From positions 1 to 29,461 of IMG/VR virus record IMGVR_UViG_3300017969_000081: a DNA stretch of 29,461 nt; one strand, given 5' to 3'. The DNA comes from a virus. Position 1 is the stretch's first letter. Each line of letters starts with the position of its first letter. A program made the position numbers and the translations under genes. Under the pieces are notes generated by a model. That model saw only the letters and a list, made by a program, of their open reading frames with translations. It ran no database searches and was not told the origin of the DNA. Below, piece by piece: positions 13,807-21,195 of this stretch.

Positions 13807-15537
13807 ATGAATATTTTGGGAATTTATGGTAGTTTTAATTGGGAAGCAAATACCTCATATGATGAAAATGGTTCAATATCATGGCTTCATGATTCTGGTG
13901 CATCTCTCATAATTAATGGAAATCATGTATGTAGTATTTCAGAAGAAAGGCTTAGTAGAATTAAGTATGATGGCAATTTTCCTAAACTGTCCATAGATTA
14001 TTGCTTATCTGAAGGAAATTTGCATCCGGAAAATATAGATTTGATATGTATTACATCAATGTGTCTTGATATTTTTTATGAGAAATTGTATAACAATGAA
14101 ATTCATAAAAAAATAAATGAAATATTTCCAAATGCAAAAATAAAAATAGTTTCACATCATCTAAGTCATGCTGCAGCAGCAATTTTTACTTGTGATTTTA
14201 ATGAAGGAACTTTTCTTATATTAGATGGAGCTGGTAGTAAAATTTATGATCCATATAAAAATAATGAAATAACAACAGAAACTAATAGTATTGGATACTT
14301 TAATAAGTATGAAAATGTTTTAAGAATTCATCCAGGATATCATGAAGTTAATGATTTTGGTACTTATTATAGGGGATTATCTCAGATTATATATGAAAGA
14401 AAAACTCATAGGAAACTTTGGGATTATGAGGAAAATATTCGTGAAAGTTTGAGTGGAAAAATAATGGGTCTTTCTGCTTATGGTGAATATCAAAAACATG
14501 ATTGGAAAGACTATTCTGTGTCTTTAGATTATGAATTGCCATTTATTAAATTTAAATCAGAAAGAGGTGAAAAAAATTTATTTAATGATACCTATAGTTT
14601 TAAAAATCCAGAAGATATGAGTTCGATACTACAGAAAAATTTTGAAAGTGCATTGTTAGATTATATAATTGCTCTTAAAAATCAAACATATCTCACAGAT
14701 AATGTATGTTTTTCTGGAGGTTGTTTTCTTAATGTTCTAGCAAACACTAGTATTAAAAAACTTAATTTATTTAAAAATATTCATATTCCTCCATGTACGA
14801 ATGATAGTGGATTGCACTTTGGTGCTGCTTGCTATGGTGCATTTTTAAATAAACAAAAAATAAAACTTCCTGAAAACATTGCACTTCTTGGAAAAAAATA
14901 TCAAGATGCAGAAATTTTACAAGAACTAAAAAATCATCAGGTAAAATATCAATATTTCAACTCTTTTGATGATTTGTGTGATGATGTTGCATCATATCTC
15001 CACGATAATAAAATTATTGGATGGTTTCAAAATAGATCTGAATTCGGACCTAGAGCATTAGGATCTCGTTCTTTATTAATGAATCCATCTATTAAGGAAA
15101 ATAAAGATATAATGAATACTAGAGTGAAGCACAGAGAATATTGGAGACCTTTTGCTGGAATAATATTAGAAGAAGATTTTCATGATTATTTTAATGAAAA
15201 TTTTACTTCAGATTACATGCTTTACTCTTTTTCTGTGAAAGAATCTAAAATTTCAGAATTAGGTGCAATTACTCATGTTGATAATACTTGTAGAGTTCAG
15301 ACTGTGAACAAACAATTAAATCCAGAAGTTGCAATTTTATTGAAAAAATATAAAAAAATATCAGGAATTCCCGTATTACTTAACACATCATTCAATGACA
15401 ATGGTGATCCGATTGTGGAAACACCAAAAGATGCTATTATGTCTTTTTTAAAAATGGATTTGGATTACTTAATAATTGGTAATTATATCGTAGAAAAAAA
15501 TATTAGTAAAAAAAATAAAATTACAGTAATATATTGA
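13807..15537 (+). CDS. Carbamoyltransferase, NodU/CmcH family
   Basis: A 576-residue protein from the ATG at 13807; a TTG at 13798 is possible. The N-terminal Kae1-like domain shows 'SEERLSRIKYDGNFP' (45-59), the signature HHLSHAAAA (117-125) and 'LILDGAGSK' (138-145). The C-terminal YrdC-like half has 'FGPRALGSRSLLMNP', 'REYWRPFAGIILEED', 'CRVQTVN' and 'GIPVLLNTSFNDNGDPIV'. The length is normal for the family. These enzymes make carbamoyl-AMP from carbamoyl phosphate and ATP and transfer the carbamoyl group to a hydroxyl, usually on a sugar, as in nodulation factors or antibiotics. Between oxygenases and glycosyltransferases, it probably tailors a glycan. Confidence 0.92.
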   Translation: MNILGIYGSFNWEANTSYDENGSISWLHDSGASLIINGNHVCSISEERLSRIKYDGNFPKLSIDYCLSEGNLHPENIDLICITSMCLDIFYEKLYNNEIHKKINEIFPNAKIKIVSHHLSHAAAAIFTCDFNEGTFLILDGAGSKIYDPYKNNEITTETNSIGYFNKYENVLRIHPGYHEVNDFGTYYRGLSQIIYERKTHRKLWDYEENIRESLSGKIMGLSAYGEYQKHDWKDYSVSLDYELPFIKFKSERGEKNLFNDTYSFKNPEDMSSILQKNFESALLDYIIALKNQTYLTDNVCFSGGCFLNVLANTSIKKLNLFKNIHIPPCTNDSGLHFGAACYGAFLNKQKIKLPENIALLGKKYQDAEILQELKNHQVKYQYFNSFDDLCDDVASYLHDNKIIGWFQNRSEFGPRALGSRSLLMNPSIKENKDIMNTRVKHREYWRPFAGIILEEDFHDYFNENFTSDYMLYSFSVKESKISELGAITHVDNTCRVQTVNKQLNPEVAILLKKYKKISGIPVLLNTSFNDNGDPIVETPKDAIMSFLKMDLDYLIIGNYIVEKNISKKNKITVIY

Positions 15538-15542
15538 TTAAT

Positions 15543-16079
15543 ATGAAAATAACAGCATTTGAAATACCAATTTTTAAATATAAAGTTTCTGAATGGCAAA
15601 TTAAAAAGAAAAAATTATTAGATTTATTTGATTCTTTTGACAATCAAATAGTTGGTAATGTTATTACAAGTCCAATATTTTATAAAACAGATATATTTTC
15701 TGAAGAAATGCATCTGTTCGAAAAAGAAGTTAATCTAAAGTTAAAAATAGATAATATTTGGTTTCAGAAATATGAAACAAAAATGGATCATGGAGTTCAT
15801 AATCATGGATCATCTACATTTTCTTCTGTTTGTTTTATAGAATATGAGAAAAATTTTCATAGTCCGACTATTTTTGTATCTCCCTTTACAAATAATATTA
15901 CAAATGAATTTATTACTTATGCACCAAATGTAGAAGAGGGTGATATAATATTTTTTCCATCAAATCTTTTACATTATGCACCTCCAAATTTTTCAGATAA
16001 ACATAGAACTATTATTTCATTTAACTTATTAATTGATAATATAAATGAAAATAAAATAAAGTACAATTATAGTTGTTGA
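15543..16079 (+). CDS. Putative 2OG-Fe(II) oxygenase
   Basis: 178 residues from the ATG at 15543; the TTG at 15534, which would overlap the carbamoyltransferase stop, is a weaker start. The pattern matches phage oxygenases of the 2OG-FeII_Oxy_5 type: 'NIWFQKYETKMDHGVHNHGS' (71-90) with His86/His88, then 'GDIIFFPSNLLHYAPPN' with His144, and Arg155 in 'HRTIISFNLL'. It is closely similar in design to the proteins at 16125 and 22740. The first motif reads HxH rather than HxD, so the acidic iron ligand cannot be assigned with certainty. The substrate is unknown. Confidence 0.72.
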   Translation: MKITAFEIPIFKYKVSEWQIKKKKLLDLFDSFDNQIVGNVITSPIFYKTDIFSEEMHLFEKEVNLKLKIDNIWFQKYETKMDHGVHNHGSSTFSSVCFIEYEKNFHSPTIFVSPFTNNITNEFITYAPNVEEGDIIFFPSNLLHYAPPNFSDKHRTIISFNLLIDNINENKIKYNYSC

Positions 16080-16101
16080 AATAAAATATATGTGATATAA
16101 T
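16073..16101 (+). promoter_or_regulatory. Possible extended -10 promoter
   Basis: TGATATAAT (16093-16101) is an extended -10 (TGn plus perfect TATAAT). With a 17-nt spacer, the -35 is TTGTTG (16073-16078), two bases off consensus. It lies in the 45-nt gap before the ATG at 16125. Confidence 0.5.
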
Positions 16102-16124
16102 AAATTTAAGTATTAAAAAAAACT

Positions 16125-16730
16125 ATGAATTTACTCACCATATATTCAACTGCAATATGGCAAGCAGAATATTCTGAGTTTGAAAACGAAAAGGAAATGA
16201 TTCTTGATGTATGCAAAAGATATAGACAGGAGAATCCACACTCATTTCAAGTATCGGGTGTAGGTGGATATCAGTCACCAAAGCTTCTTCATTTAAATGA
16301 AGAATTAAGGTCGGTTTTTAATTATATTACTCTTTTGTCAAATATTGCAGCAGAAAATCTTAATTTTGTTGAAAGAGAACTTTTTATCACAAATTCTTGG
16401 GTAAATTATAATGATTCAAGACAAGCAATGAATTCTGAACATGTTCATGGAGATGTATTTTCTGGTGTGTTTTATTTGAAAGTACCGGAGGGAAGTGGAA
16501 AACTCTGCATAAGTAATCCTGGAATTAACAGAATGTGGATGGGATGTGATCTTGTTAAAGAAAAAAATCAATTTTGTGCAGAAAGTATAAAAATAATACC
16601 CGAAGAGGGTAAAATTTTGCTTTGGCCATCATATTTACCACATTCAGTGGAAACAAATGATCATGATGAAGAAAGAATTTCCATTTCTTTTAATATTATT
16701 GCACTTCCAAAAAATAGTATTAATTCATAA
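16125..16730 (+). CDS. 2OG-Fe(II) oxygenase (2OG-FeII_Oxy_5-like)
   Basis: A 201-residue protein. 'SWVNYNDSRQAMNSEHVHGD' (91-110) is the family's characteristic approach to the first metal His (His106/His108), followed by 'FSGVFYLKVPEGSGKLC'. 'EEGKILLWPSYLPHSVE' gives the distal His173, and 'ERISISFNI' gives Arg184 for 2-oxoglutarate. This is the best match to the family among the three similar genes in the window. It has its own candidate promoter (TGATATAAT), so it may be expressed early. Oxygenases of this type are frequent in marine phages but their targets are not established. Confidence 0.82.
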   Translation: MNLLTIYSTAIWQAEYSEFENEKEMILDVCKRYRQENPHSFQVSGVGGYQSPKLLHLNEELRSVFNYITLLSNIAAENLNFVERELFITNSWVNYNDSRQAMNSEHVHGDVFSGVFYLKVPEGSGKLCISNPGINRMWMGCDLVKEKNQFCAESIKIIPEEGKILLWPSYLPHSVETNDHDEERISISFNIIALPKNSINS

Positions 16731-16738
16731 CCAAAAGA

Positions 16739-17467
16739 ATGAAAAAACTTTTAATTACATTTGATATTAATACTTACACGAAAGAAATTACAGATATTAC
16801 ATATCCGTATATGAAATCTTATGCAAATAAGATTGATGCAGACTTTAAGATAATTACTGAAAGAAAATATCCAAATGAACCTGTAATCTGTGAAAAATTT
16901 CAAGTATATGATATAAGTAAAGAATATGATTGGACAATACTAATAGATTGTGATGCAATCATTCATCCAAACTGCCCTGATGTTACTGAAGTTTATAACA
17001 AAGATGCTGTAATTTTTAATGCATATGATTTATATCCATTAAGATTTAAACACAACAATTACACACGAAGAGATGGAAGAAATATTGGAGCACCTCCTTG
17101 GTTTAGCGTATTTAGTAATTGGACAAGACATCTTTGGAAACCTTATGACAATCCAACACAATACTTAAGTGAAATAAATTTAACAAATAAAGAAAAAAAT
17201 TTCGGATATAAACCAGAGCATATTTTAACCGATTACCTTGTAAGTAGAAATATTGCAAAATACGGTCTTAAAGTAAAAACAATATTGCATGATATGTTTG
17301 CATCATATCCTAAAGATGGTTATCCTTTGTTTTTTATTCATCAGTATTGTATAACACAACAAGAAAAAATTGAATATTTGAACTATTGGAATAATTTTAT
17401 AAAAAATGAAATACATTCAATATATGATGATGGTTTAAAACTAAAAAATAATATGAATTATTCATAA
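16739..17467 (+). CDS. GT-A type glycosyltransferase (DxD)
   Basis: A 242-residue protein. 'CEKFQVYDISKEYDWTILID' (51-70) leads into Asp70-Cys-Asp72, the metal/nucleotide-sugar DxD, followed by 'AIIHPNCPD'. This 'EK...YD....YD..L.lD.D' layout is typical of small GT-A glycosyltransferases (GT8/GT34-like). 'NIGAPPWFSVFSNW' and the late 'YPLFFIHQYC' are consistent with acceptor and catalytic loops. Its stop codon overlaps by one base the ATG of a truncated sulfotransferase. It probably transfers a sugar in the same tailoring pathway as the carbamoyltransferase; donor and acceptor are unknown. Confidence 0.65.
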   Translation: MKKLLITFDINTYTKEITDITYPYMKSYANKIDADFKIITERKYPNEPVICEKFQVYDISKEYDWTILIDCDAIIHPNCPDVTEVYNKDAVIFNAYDLYPLRFKHNNYTRRDGRNIGAPPWFSVFSNWTRHLWKPYDNPTQYLSEINLTNKEKNFGYKPEHILTDYLVSRNIAKYGLKVKTILHDMFASYPKDGYPLFFIHQYCITQQEKIEYLNYWNNFIKNEIHSIYDDGLKLKNNMNYS

Positions 17468-17580
17468 TGAAACAATATTATTTCATCTCTGGACTTCCAA
17501 GGTCTGGTTCTACATTACTTTCTGGTATTCTTAATCGGAAAATATATTTTATTAAATGGAGACAAAATGAAAATTATTAA
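17467..17580 (+). pseudogene. Sulfotransferase remnant (N-terminal stub only)
   Basis: From the ATG at 17467 the frame reads MKQYYFISGLPRSGSTLLSG and continues ILNRK, which is the start of a PAPS-dependent sulfotransferase including the 5'-phosphosulfate loop (PRSGST). It is like the intact gene at 23388 (KYYFLGGLMRSGNTLLSSIL). At about base 17539 the similarity stops and the frame runs through the leader of the next gene to a TAA at 17578-17580. Only ~24 sulfotransferase codons survive, so it cannot be an active enzyme. Confidence 0.82.
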
Positions 17581-18505
17581 TATTGACGGTGGAATTGGAA
17601 GAATTATTACTGCTCTTCCAGCACTCCTTAAGTACCATAAAAATCATCCAGATGAAGAATGGTATCTATCAATTATGGGATGGGATTATGTTCCTTTAGG
17701 TATTCCAGAACTTCAAGAAAGAACCTTTAATCCGGATACAAAAGGATGCTGGGAAAATTATTTCTTGAAAGCAGATGAGGTAATTTATTCTGAGCCTTAT
17801 CGTCTTCCAAATTTTTATAAAGGAAAAATCTCACTTGTTGAAGCATTTGATGAAATCATTAATGAAACGGAAGATCATACAGATTTAAATTATGAAACTT
17901 TGAATCTTTCTCATGCAGAGATTCGTAAAGGTCAAGAAATAATTTATAAAGCATATGAATCTCAAGGAAAAGAACAAACGATTGTTATCAATCCATATGG
18001 TTCTACTGCACAAACATGTCCTATAGGAGTCTATGATGATTCCTTAAGGTCTTTGCCAGAAAATATGTTCATTCAACTCTGCGAACTACTTTCGGAGGAT
18101 TATAATATCATCTATATGGGATATCGACATCTTCTTTCAGAGGATAATAAGTTTGTTTATGTTCCAGATCAAGATCTTCATATGCGTGAATGGATGGGAG
18201 TAATTTCTCAAATTGATTATTTTATTGGATGTGATAGTGTTGGCCAGCACATTGCAAGGGCAACAGGAACTCAAGGATGCGTGATTATGGGAGGAACTAA
18301 TCCGATTAATATGTCTTATCCGGATTATTTTAGAATCATTCAAAGAAAAGAAGCAGTGTACTCTCCAATGAGAATCTCTGCACTCCAATCTAATCTTGCA
18401 GAAAGATTAAATAAAGAATGTATTGAATATACTGAAGAAGAAATTTTAGATGTTTACGAAAAAATTAAAAAAGATATGGCTAAAATTTTAAAAATAGTTT
18501 GTTAA
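17567..18505 (+). CDS. GT9/heptosyltransferase-like glycosyltransferase
   Basis: A 312-residue protein with a GGAG ribosome-binding site 6-9 nt before its ATG. The N-terminus 'GGIGRIITALPALLKYHKN' fits the GT-B opening loop that receives the acceptor. The C-terminal half has 'TIVINPYGS', 'NIIYMGYRHLLSEDN' and 'QIDYFIGCDSVGQHIARATG' followed by 'GCVIMGGTNP', which is the GT9 (ADP-heptose:LPS heptosyltransferase) nucleotide-sugar pocket. It may add a heptose-like sugar to a surface or virion glycan. It is less AT-rich than its neighbours and lies between a truncated sulfotransferase and a truncated SPRY-type fibre gene, so it appears to have been inserted by recombination. Confidence 0.75.
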   Translation: MKIINIDGGIGRIITALPALLKYHKNHPDEEWYLSIMGWDYVPLGIPELQERTFNPDTKGCWENYFLKADEVIYSEPYRLPNFYKGKISLVEAFDEIINETEDHTDLNYETLNLSHAEIRKGQEIIYKAYESQGKEQTIVINPYGSTAQTCPIGVYDDSLRSLPENMFIQLCELLSEDYNIIYMGYRHLLSEDNKFVYVPDQDLHMREWMGVISQIDYFIGCDSVGQHIARATGTQGCVIMGGTNPINMSYPDYFRIIQRKEAVYSPMRISALQSNLAERLNKECIEYTEEEILDVYEKIKKDMAKILKIVC

Positions 18506-18526
18506 AGTTAAAAATGAATTTTAACT
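18506..18526 (+). terminator. Possible AT-rich terminator hairpin
   Basis: Immediately after the TAA of the GT9 gene, AGTTAAAA (18506-18513) pairs perfectly with TTTTAACT (18519-18526) around an ATGAA loop. A T-rich stretch follows (ACTTTTAATATT). It contains only two G-C pairs, so termination strength is uncertain. Confidence 0.4.
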
Positions 18527-18539
18527 ACTTTTAATATTA

Positions 18540-18704
18540 AACTTCGGTCAAAAGCCCTTCAAGTTCCCACCACCAGCAGGTTTCCAACCATTAAATGCTG
18601 CTAATGTTCGTCCTTCTACTGTGATTGCTCGTCCTGATCAGTATGTTGATATTGTGACTTATACTGGGGATGCTTCCACTTTTTTATTTCTTATAAATAA
18701 CTAA
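18540..18704 (+). pseudogene. Remnant of a SPRY-like cyanophage fibre gene
   Basis: The frame starting at 18540 reads 'NFGQKPFKFPPPAGFQPLNA', then 'ANVRPSTVIARPDQYVDIV' and 'TYTGD'. This is the familiar end of a SPRY-type domain in cyanophage fibres, where 'FGQKPF.' follows a long domain that is missing here. There is no start codon or upstream coding in frame. The frame reaches a TAA at 18702-18704 within the next late promoter region. The higher GC and conserved codons suggest recent decay by recombination rather than slow drift. It fills the 211-nt gap between the GT9 gene and the next fibre gene. Confidence 0.75.
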
Positions 18705-18709
18705 AAAGA
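18679..18709 (+). promoter_or_regulatory. Late promoter with conserved flanks (TATAAATA at 18693-18700)
   Basis: A canonical late element 16 nt before the ATG at 18717. The 31-nt block matches 10279-10309 except at one position, with the same spacing to the start codon. It drives fibre module 3. Confidence 0.75.
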
Positions 18710-18716
18710 CTATGAA

Positions 18717-19481
18717 ATGACAAAAGCACGGGACATATCTTTTTATGGTTTGGGCGTTGGAATTCAGTCTGCTGGCTCAGTAATTTCTGGAACTGGTGTC
18801 ACTACACTCAACTTTATTGGTGCAGCAAATACCTTCACCGTTGTTGATGATAGAGTTGATATTAGTATTGCTGGTGGCATTGGGATTCAGTCTGCTGGAT
18901 CAGTAATTTCAGAATCCGGTGTTACACAATTAAATTTTATTGGCGCAGCAAATACCTTTGCTGTTGTTGATGATAGAGTTGATATTAGTATTGCTGGTGG
19001 CATTGGGATTCAGTCTGCTGGATCAGTAATTTCAGAATCCGGTATTACACAATTAAATTTTATTGGCGCAGGTAATACCTTTGCCGTAAATGGAAATACT
19101 GTAGATGTCAGTATTGCTGGTGGTGGCGGCGGTGCTGGAGGCATTGGTATTCAATCTGGAGGTTCTAGAGTTGCCTATGGTATCACTGATGTAAATATTG
19201 CAATTGGATCTACAACTTCTAGAAATATTACTGCAATTGGTGATACATCTACTATTTCTGTTGATCTTGGTGAATATTATATTTTTAGGAAACCTTCAGT
19301 CGGATTTGCTACAATGAGGGTGTTGATTGCTGGATCTAATGGAGGTATTGCCAAATCTGATTATCTTGGTGGGAGTGAACATGTCGGAATGACTACCGTT
19401 AATACCGACCAATTCCCATGGGTGGCTGGGATTGGAATTACCATCAGTTCACTTGGTCACTTGATTTTTACAGTACCCTAA
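18717..19481 (+). CDS. Fibre protein with three 41-residue repeats
   Basis: A 254-residue protein. The N-terminus MTKARDISFYGLG matches that of the gene at 10317. Residues ~14-137 are three copies of a 41-residue unit, 'GIQSAGSVIS', then 'LNFIGAANTF' and 'VDDRVDISIAGG'. A Gly-rich hinge and a distinct C-terminal domain follow ('YYIFRKPSVGFATMRVLIAG' and 'WVAGIGITISSLGHLIFTVP'), which is probably the distal tip. It is the first gene of module 3, behind its own late promoter. Probably a short tail-fibre or tip adhesin. Confidence 0.75.
   Translation: MTKARDISFYGLGVGIQSAGSVISGTGVTTLNFIGAANTFTVVDDRVDISIAGGIGIQSAGSVISESGVTQLNFIGAANTFAVVDDRVDISIAGGIGIQSAGSVISESGITQLNFIGAGNTFAVNGNTVDVSIAGGGGGAGGIGIQSGGSRVAYGITDVNIAIGSTTSRNITAIGDTSTISVDLGEYYIFRKPSVGFATMRVLIAGSNGGIAKSDYLGGSEHVGMTTVNTDQFPWVAGIGITISSLGHLIFTVP
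18753..19121 (+). repeat. Three tandem 123-nt coding repeats
   Basis: The 123-nt unit starts at about 18753, 18876 and 18999. Copies 2 and 3 are nearly identical in DNA; copy 1 is a little more diverged. Each encodes one 41-residue beta unit. Copy number could change by slippage or recombination without breaking the frame. Confidence 0.85.
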
Positions 19482-19518
19482 CTCATTTTAATCCCAACTA
19501 TAAACAAGGAGTATAACC

Positions 19519-20346
19519 ATGGCAATTACCATAGACGTAGGCAAAATCAAGCTTCAATGGAGAAGCACCTACTCTGGATCCACTGCATATGAGGTTGATG
19601 ATGTAGTTCTTTATGATGATTCCATTACCAATAGTGCATATATTGCTGTCGCTAATAGTACAGGACAAAATCCATCCAATTCTGGAACAGTAAATACCAC
19701 TTATTGGAACCTTCTAGCACAAGGAGCCTCAGCAACGTCAGGAGGGACTAGTGATGGGCAAATTCAATTCAAAAACAGCACCGGATTTGCAGGAACAAGT
19801 TTGTTATTCTATGATAGTACTAATAACTATTTGGGTATCAGTAGTGAAATTCCGACAAGAACTTTAGATGTTCTTGGGACATTTCAGAGCACTAATCTGA
19901 ATATTACTGGCATTGCAACTTTCACTGATGCTAATGTTGATGATAAACTCTCATTTGATACAATTCTTGAGACCACCACTATCACAGCGGGAGCAGCAAA
20001 CGCTACTTCTAACCTCGATGTAAAGAATGGAAGTATATTTCTTTTCACCACAAACTCTGGATCTACTTGGACACACAACCTCCGTGGTGATGCATCTACA
20101 ACACTAGATAGTATTATGGATGTTGGCCAATCACTTGTAGTGACGGTAATCTCTAAACAAAACAACACAAGTTACTATACTGCAAATATCAATATTGATG
20201 GTGCTGCCCAGACAGAATATTGGTTTGCTGGTTCTGCACCTGTCGCTGGTATGTCATCTTCTGGTTATGATGCGTATAGTTGGACCATTATTAAAACTGG
20301 TTCATCCGCATTTATTGTTTTGGCAACTCAATCTCAATTTGGTTAA
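19519..20346 (+). CDS. Tail fibre protein with carbohydrate-binding-like N-terminus, copy 1
   Basis: A 275-residue protein with a strong ribosome-binding site (AAGGAG) ~9 nt before the ATG. Residues ~8-70 ('KIKLQWRSTYSGSTAYEVDD' then 'VVLYDDS..NSAYIAVANST' and 'TTYWNLLAQG') look like the small CBM5/12-type 'Y..D.V.Y...YW..L..G' module found in phage fibres. A central unit 'GQIQFKNSTGFAGTS..LFYD' leads to a fibre repeat and a C-terminal beta domain with 'WTHNLRGDAST'. It is paralogous along its entire length to the next gene. It probably forms a fibre that binds cell-surface carbohydrate. Confidence 0.78.
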   Translation: MAITIDVGKIKLQWRSTYSGSTAYEVDDVVLYDDSITNSAYIAVANSTGQNPSNSGTVNTTYWNLLAQGASATSGGTSDGQIQFKNSTGFAGTSLLFYDSTNNYLGISSEIPTRTLDVLGTFQSTNLNITGIATFTDANVDDKLSFDTILETTTITAGAANATSNLDVKNGSIFLFTTNSGSTWTHNLRGDASTTLDSIMDVGQSLVVTVISKQNNTSYYTANINIDGAAQTEYWFAGSAPVAGMSSSGYDAYSWTIIKTGSSAFIVLATQSQFG

Positions 20347-20352
20347 TAACTC

Positions 20353-21183
20353 ATGACAGAAGCAATTAGACAATTAGATGTAGGCAAAATTAAACTCCAA
20401 TGGAGAGGCACCTATGCTGGTGGAACTACATATGAAATTGATGATGTAGTGATGTATGACGATACAATCACTACCAGTGCTTATGTGTGTGTTGCTAATA
20501 GCACAGGAAATGTTCCATCTAGTTTGGGTACAGTAGATACCACTTATTGGAACCTTATGGCACAAGGTGCCCAAGCAGTGGCTGCGGGAACTGGTGATGG
20601 TCAAATTCAATATAAAAACACAACTGGATTTGCCGCAACAAGTTTATTATTTTATGATACTACTAATAATTATTTGGGTATTTCATCTACAATACCGACC
20701 AATGAGATAGATGTTCTTGGCGACACATCAGTTACATCATTTACCAATATTACAGGTATTGGAACTATAAAAGACTTGGTTGTTGATAATGTTTTTGACG
20801 TAAAAAGTATCAGAAATGATGTAAATGTCATTGCTGGAGGAGCAGAGTCTACCAGTCATATTGATGTTCTAACATCTAGTTCTGTTTTATTCACCGCAAA
20901 CTCTGGAGGTACTTGGACACATAATATTCGTGGTGATGCATCTACATTATTAGATAGTATCATGTCCACTGGACAAACATTAACAGTAACTGTCATTTCA
21001 TCTCAAAATAGTGCAAGTTACTACAGTAATCAAATCACGATTGATGGATCTGCAGTAACTGAATATTGGATAAATAATACTACCCCAAGTAGTGGTAGTG
21101 CATCAGGATATGATGTTTATAGATGGGTCATTACGAAAACTGGAGCATCTACTTTCCTTGTCTTCGCATCACAAAATCAATAG
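20353..21183 (+). CDS. Tail fibre protein with carbohydrate-binding-like N-terminus, copy 2
   Basis: A 276-residue protein starting 6 nt after its paralogue. It keeps the same domain order: 'VGKIKLQWRGTYAGGTTYEI', 'TTYWNLMAQGAQA', 'GQIQYKNTTGFAATS' and 'GGTWTHNIRGDASTLLDSIM', ending in a beta domain with 'YDVYRWVITKTGASTFLV'. Sequence drift is greatest in the middle fibre repeat, and the C-terminal tip remains conserved. The two could form homo- or hetero-trimers, giving alternative tips. There are no enzymatic motifs. Confidence 0.78.
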   Translation: MTEAIRQLDVGKIKLQWRGTYAGGTTYEIDDVVMYDDTITTSAYVCVANSTGNVPSSLGTVDTTYWNLMAQGAQAVAAGTGDGQIQYKNTTGFAATSLLFYDTTNNYLGISSTIPTNEIDVLGDTSVTSFTNITGIGTIKDLVVDNVFDVKSIRNDVNVIAGGAESTSHIDVLTSSSVLFTANSGGTWTHNIRGDASTLLDSIMSTGQTLTVTVISSQNSASYYSNQITIDGSAVTEYWINNTTPSSGSASGYDVYRWVITKTGASTFLVFASQNQ

Positions 21184-21195
21184 GAGGTAAAAAAT

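Noticed and set aside
18753-19121. CRISPR-like regular repeats
   Set aside because: The 123-nt units are adjacent with no spacers and encode an in-frame protein repeat.
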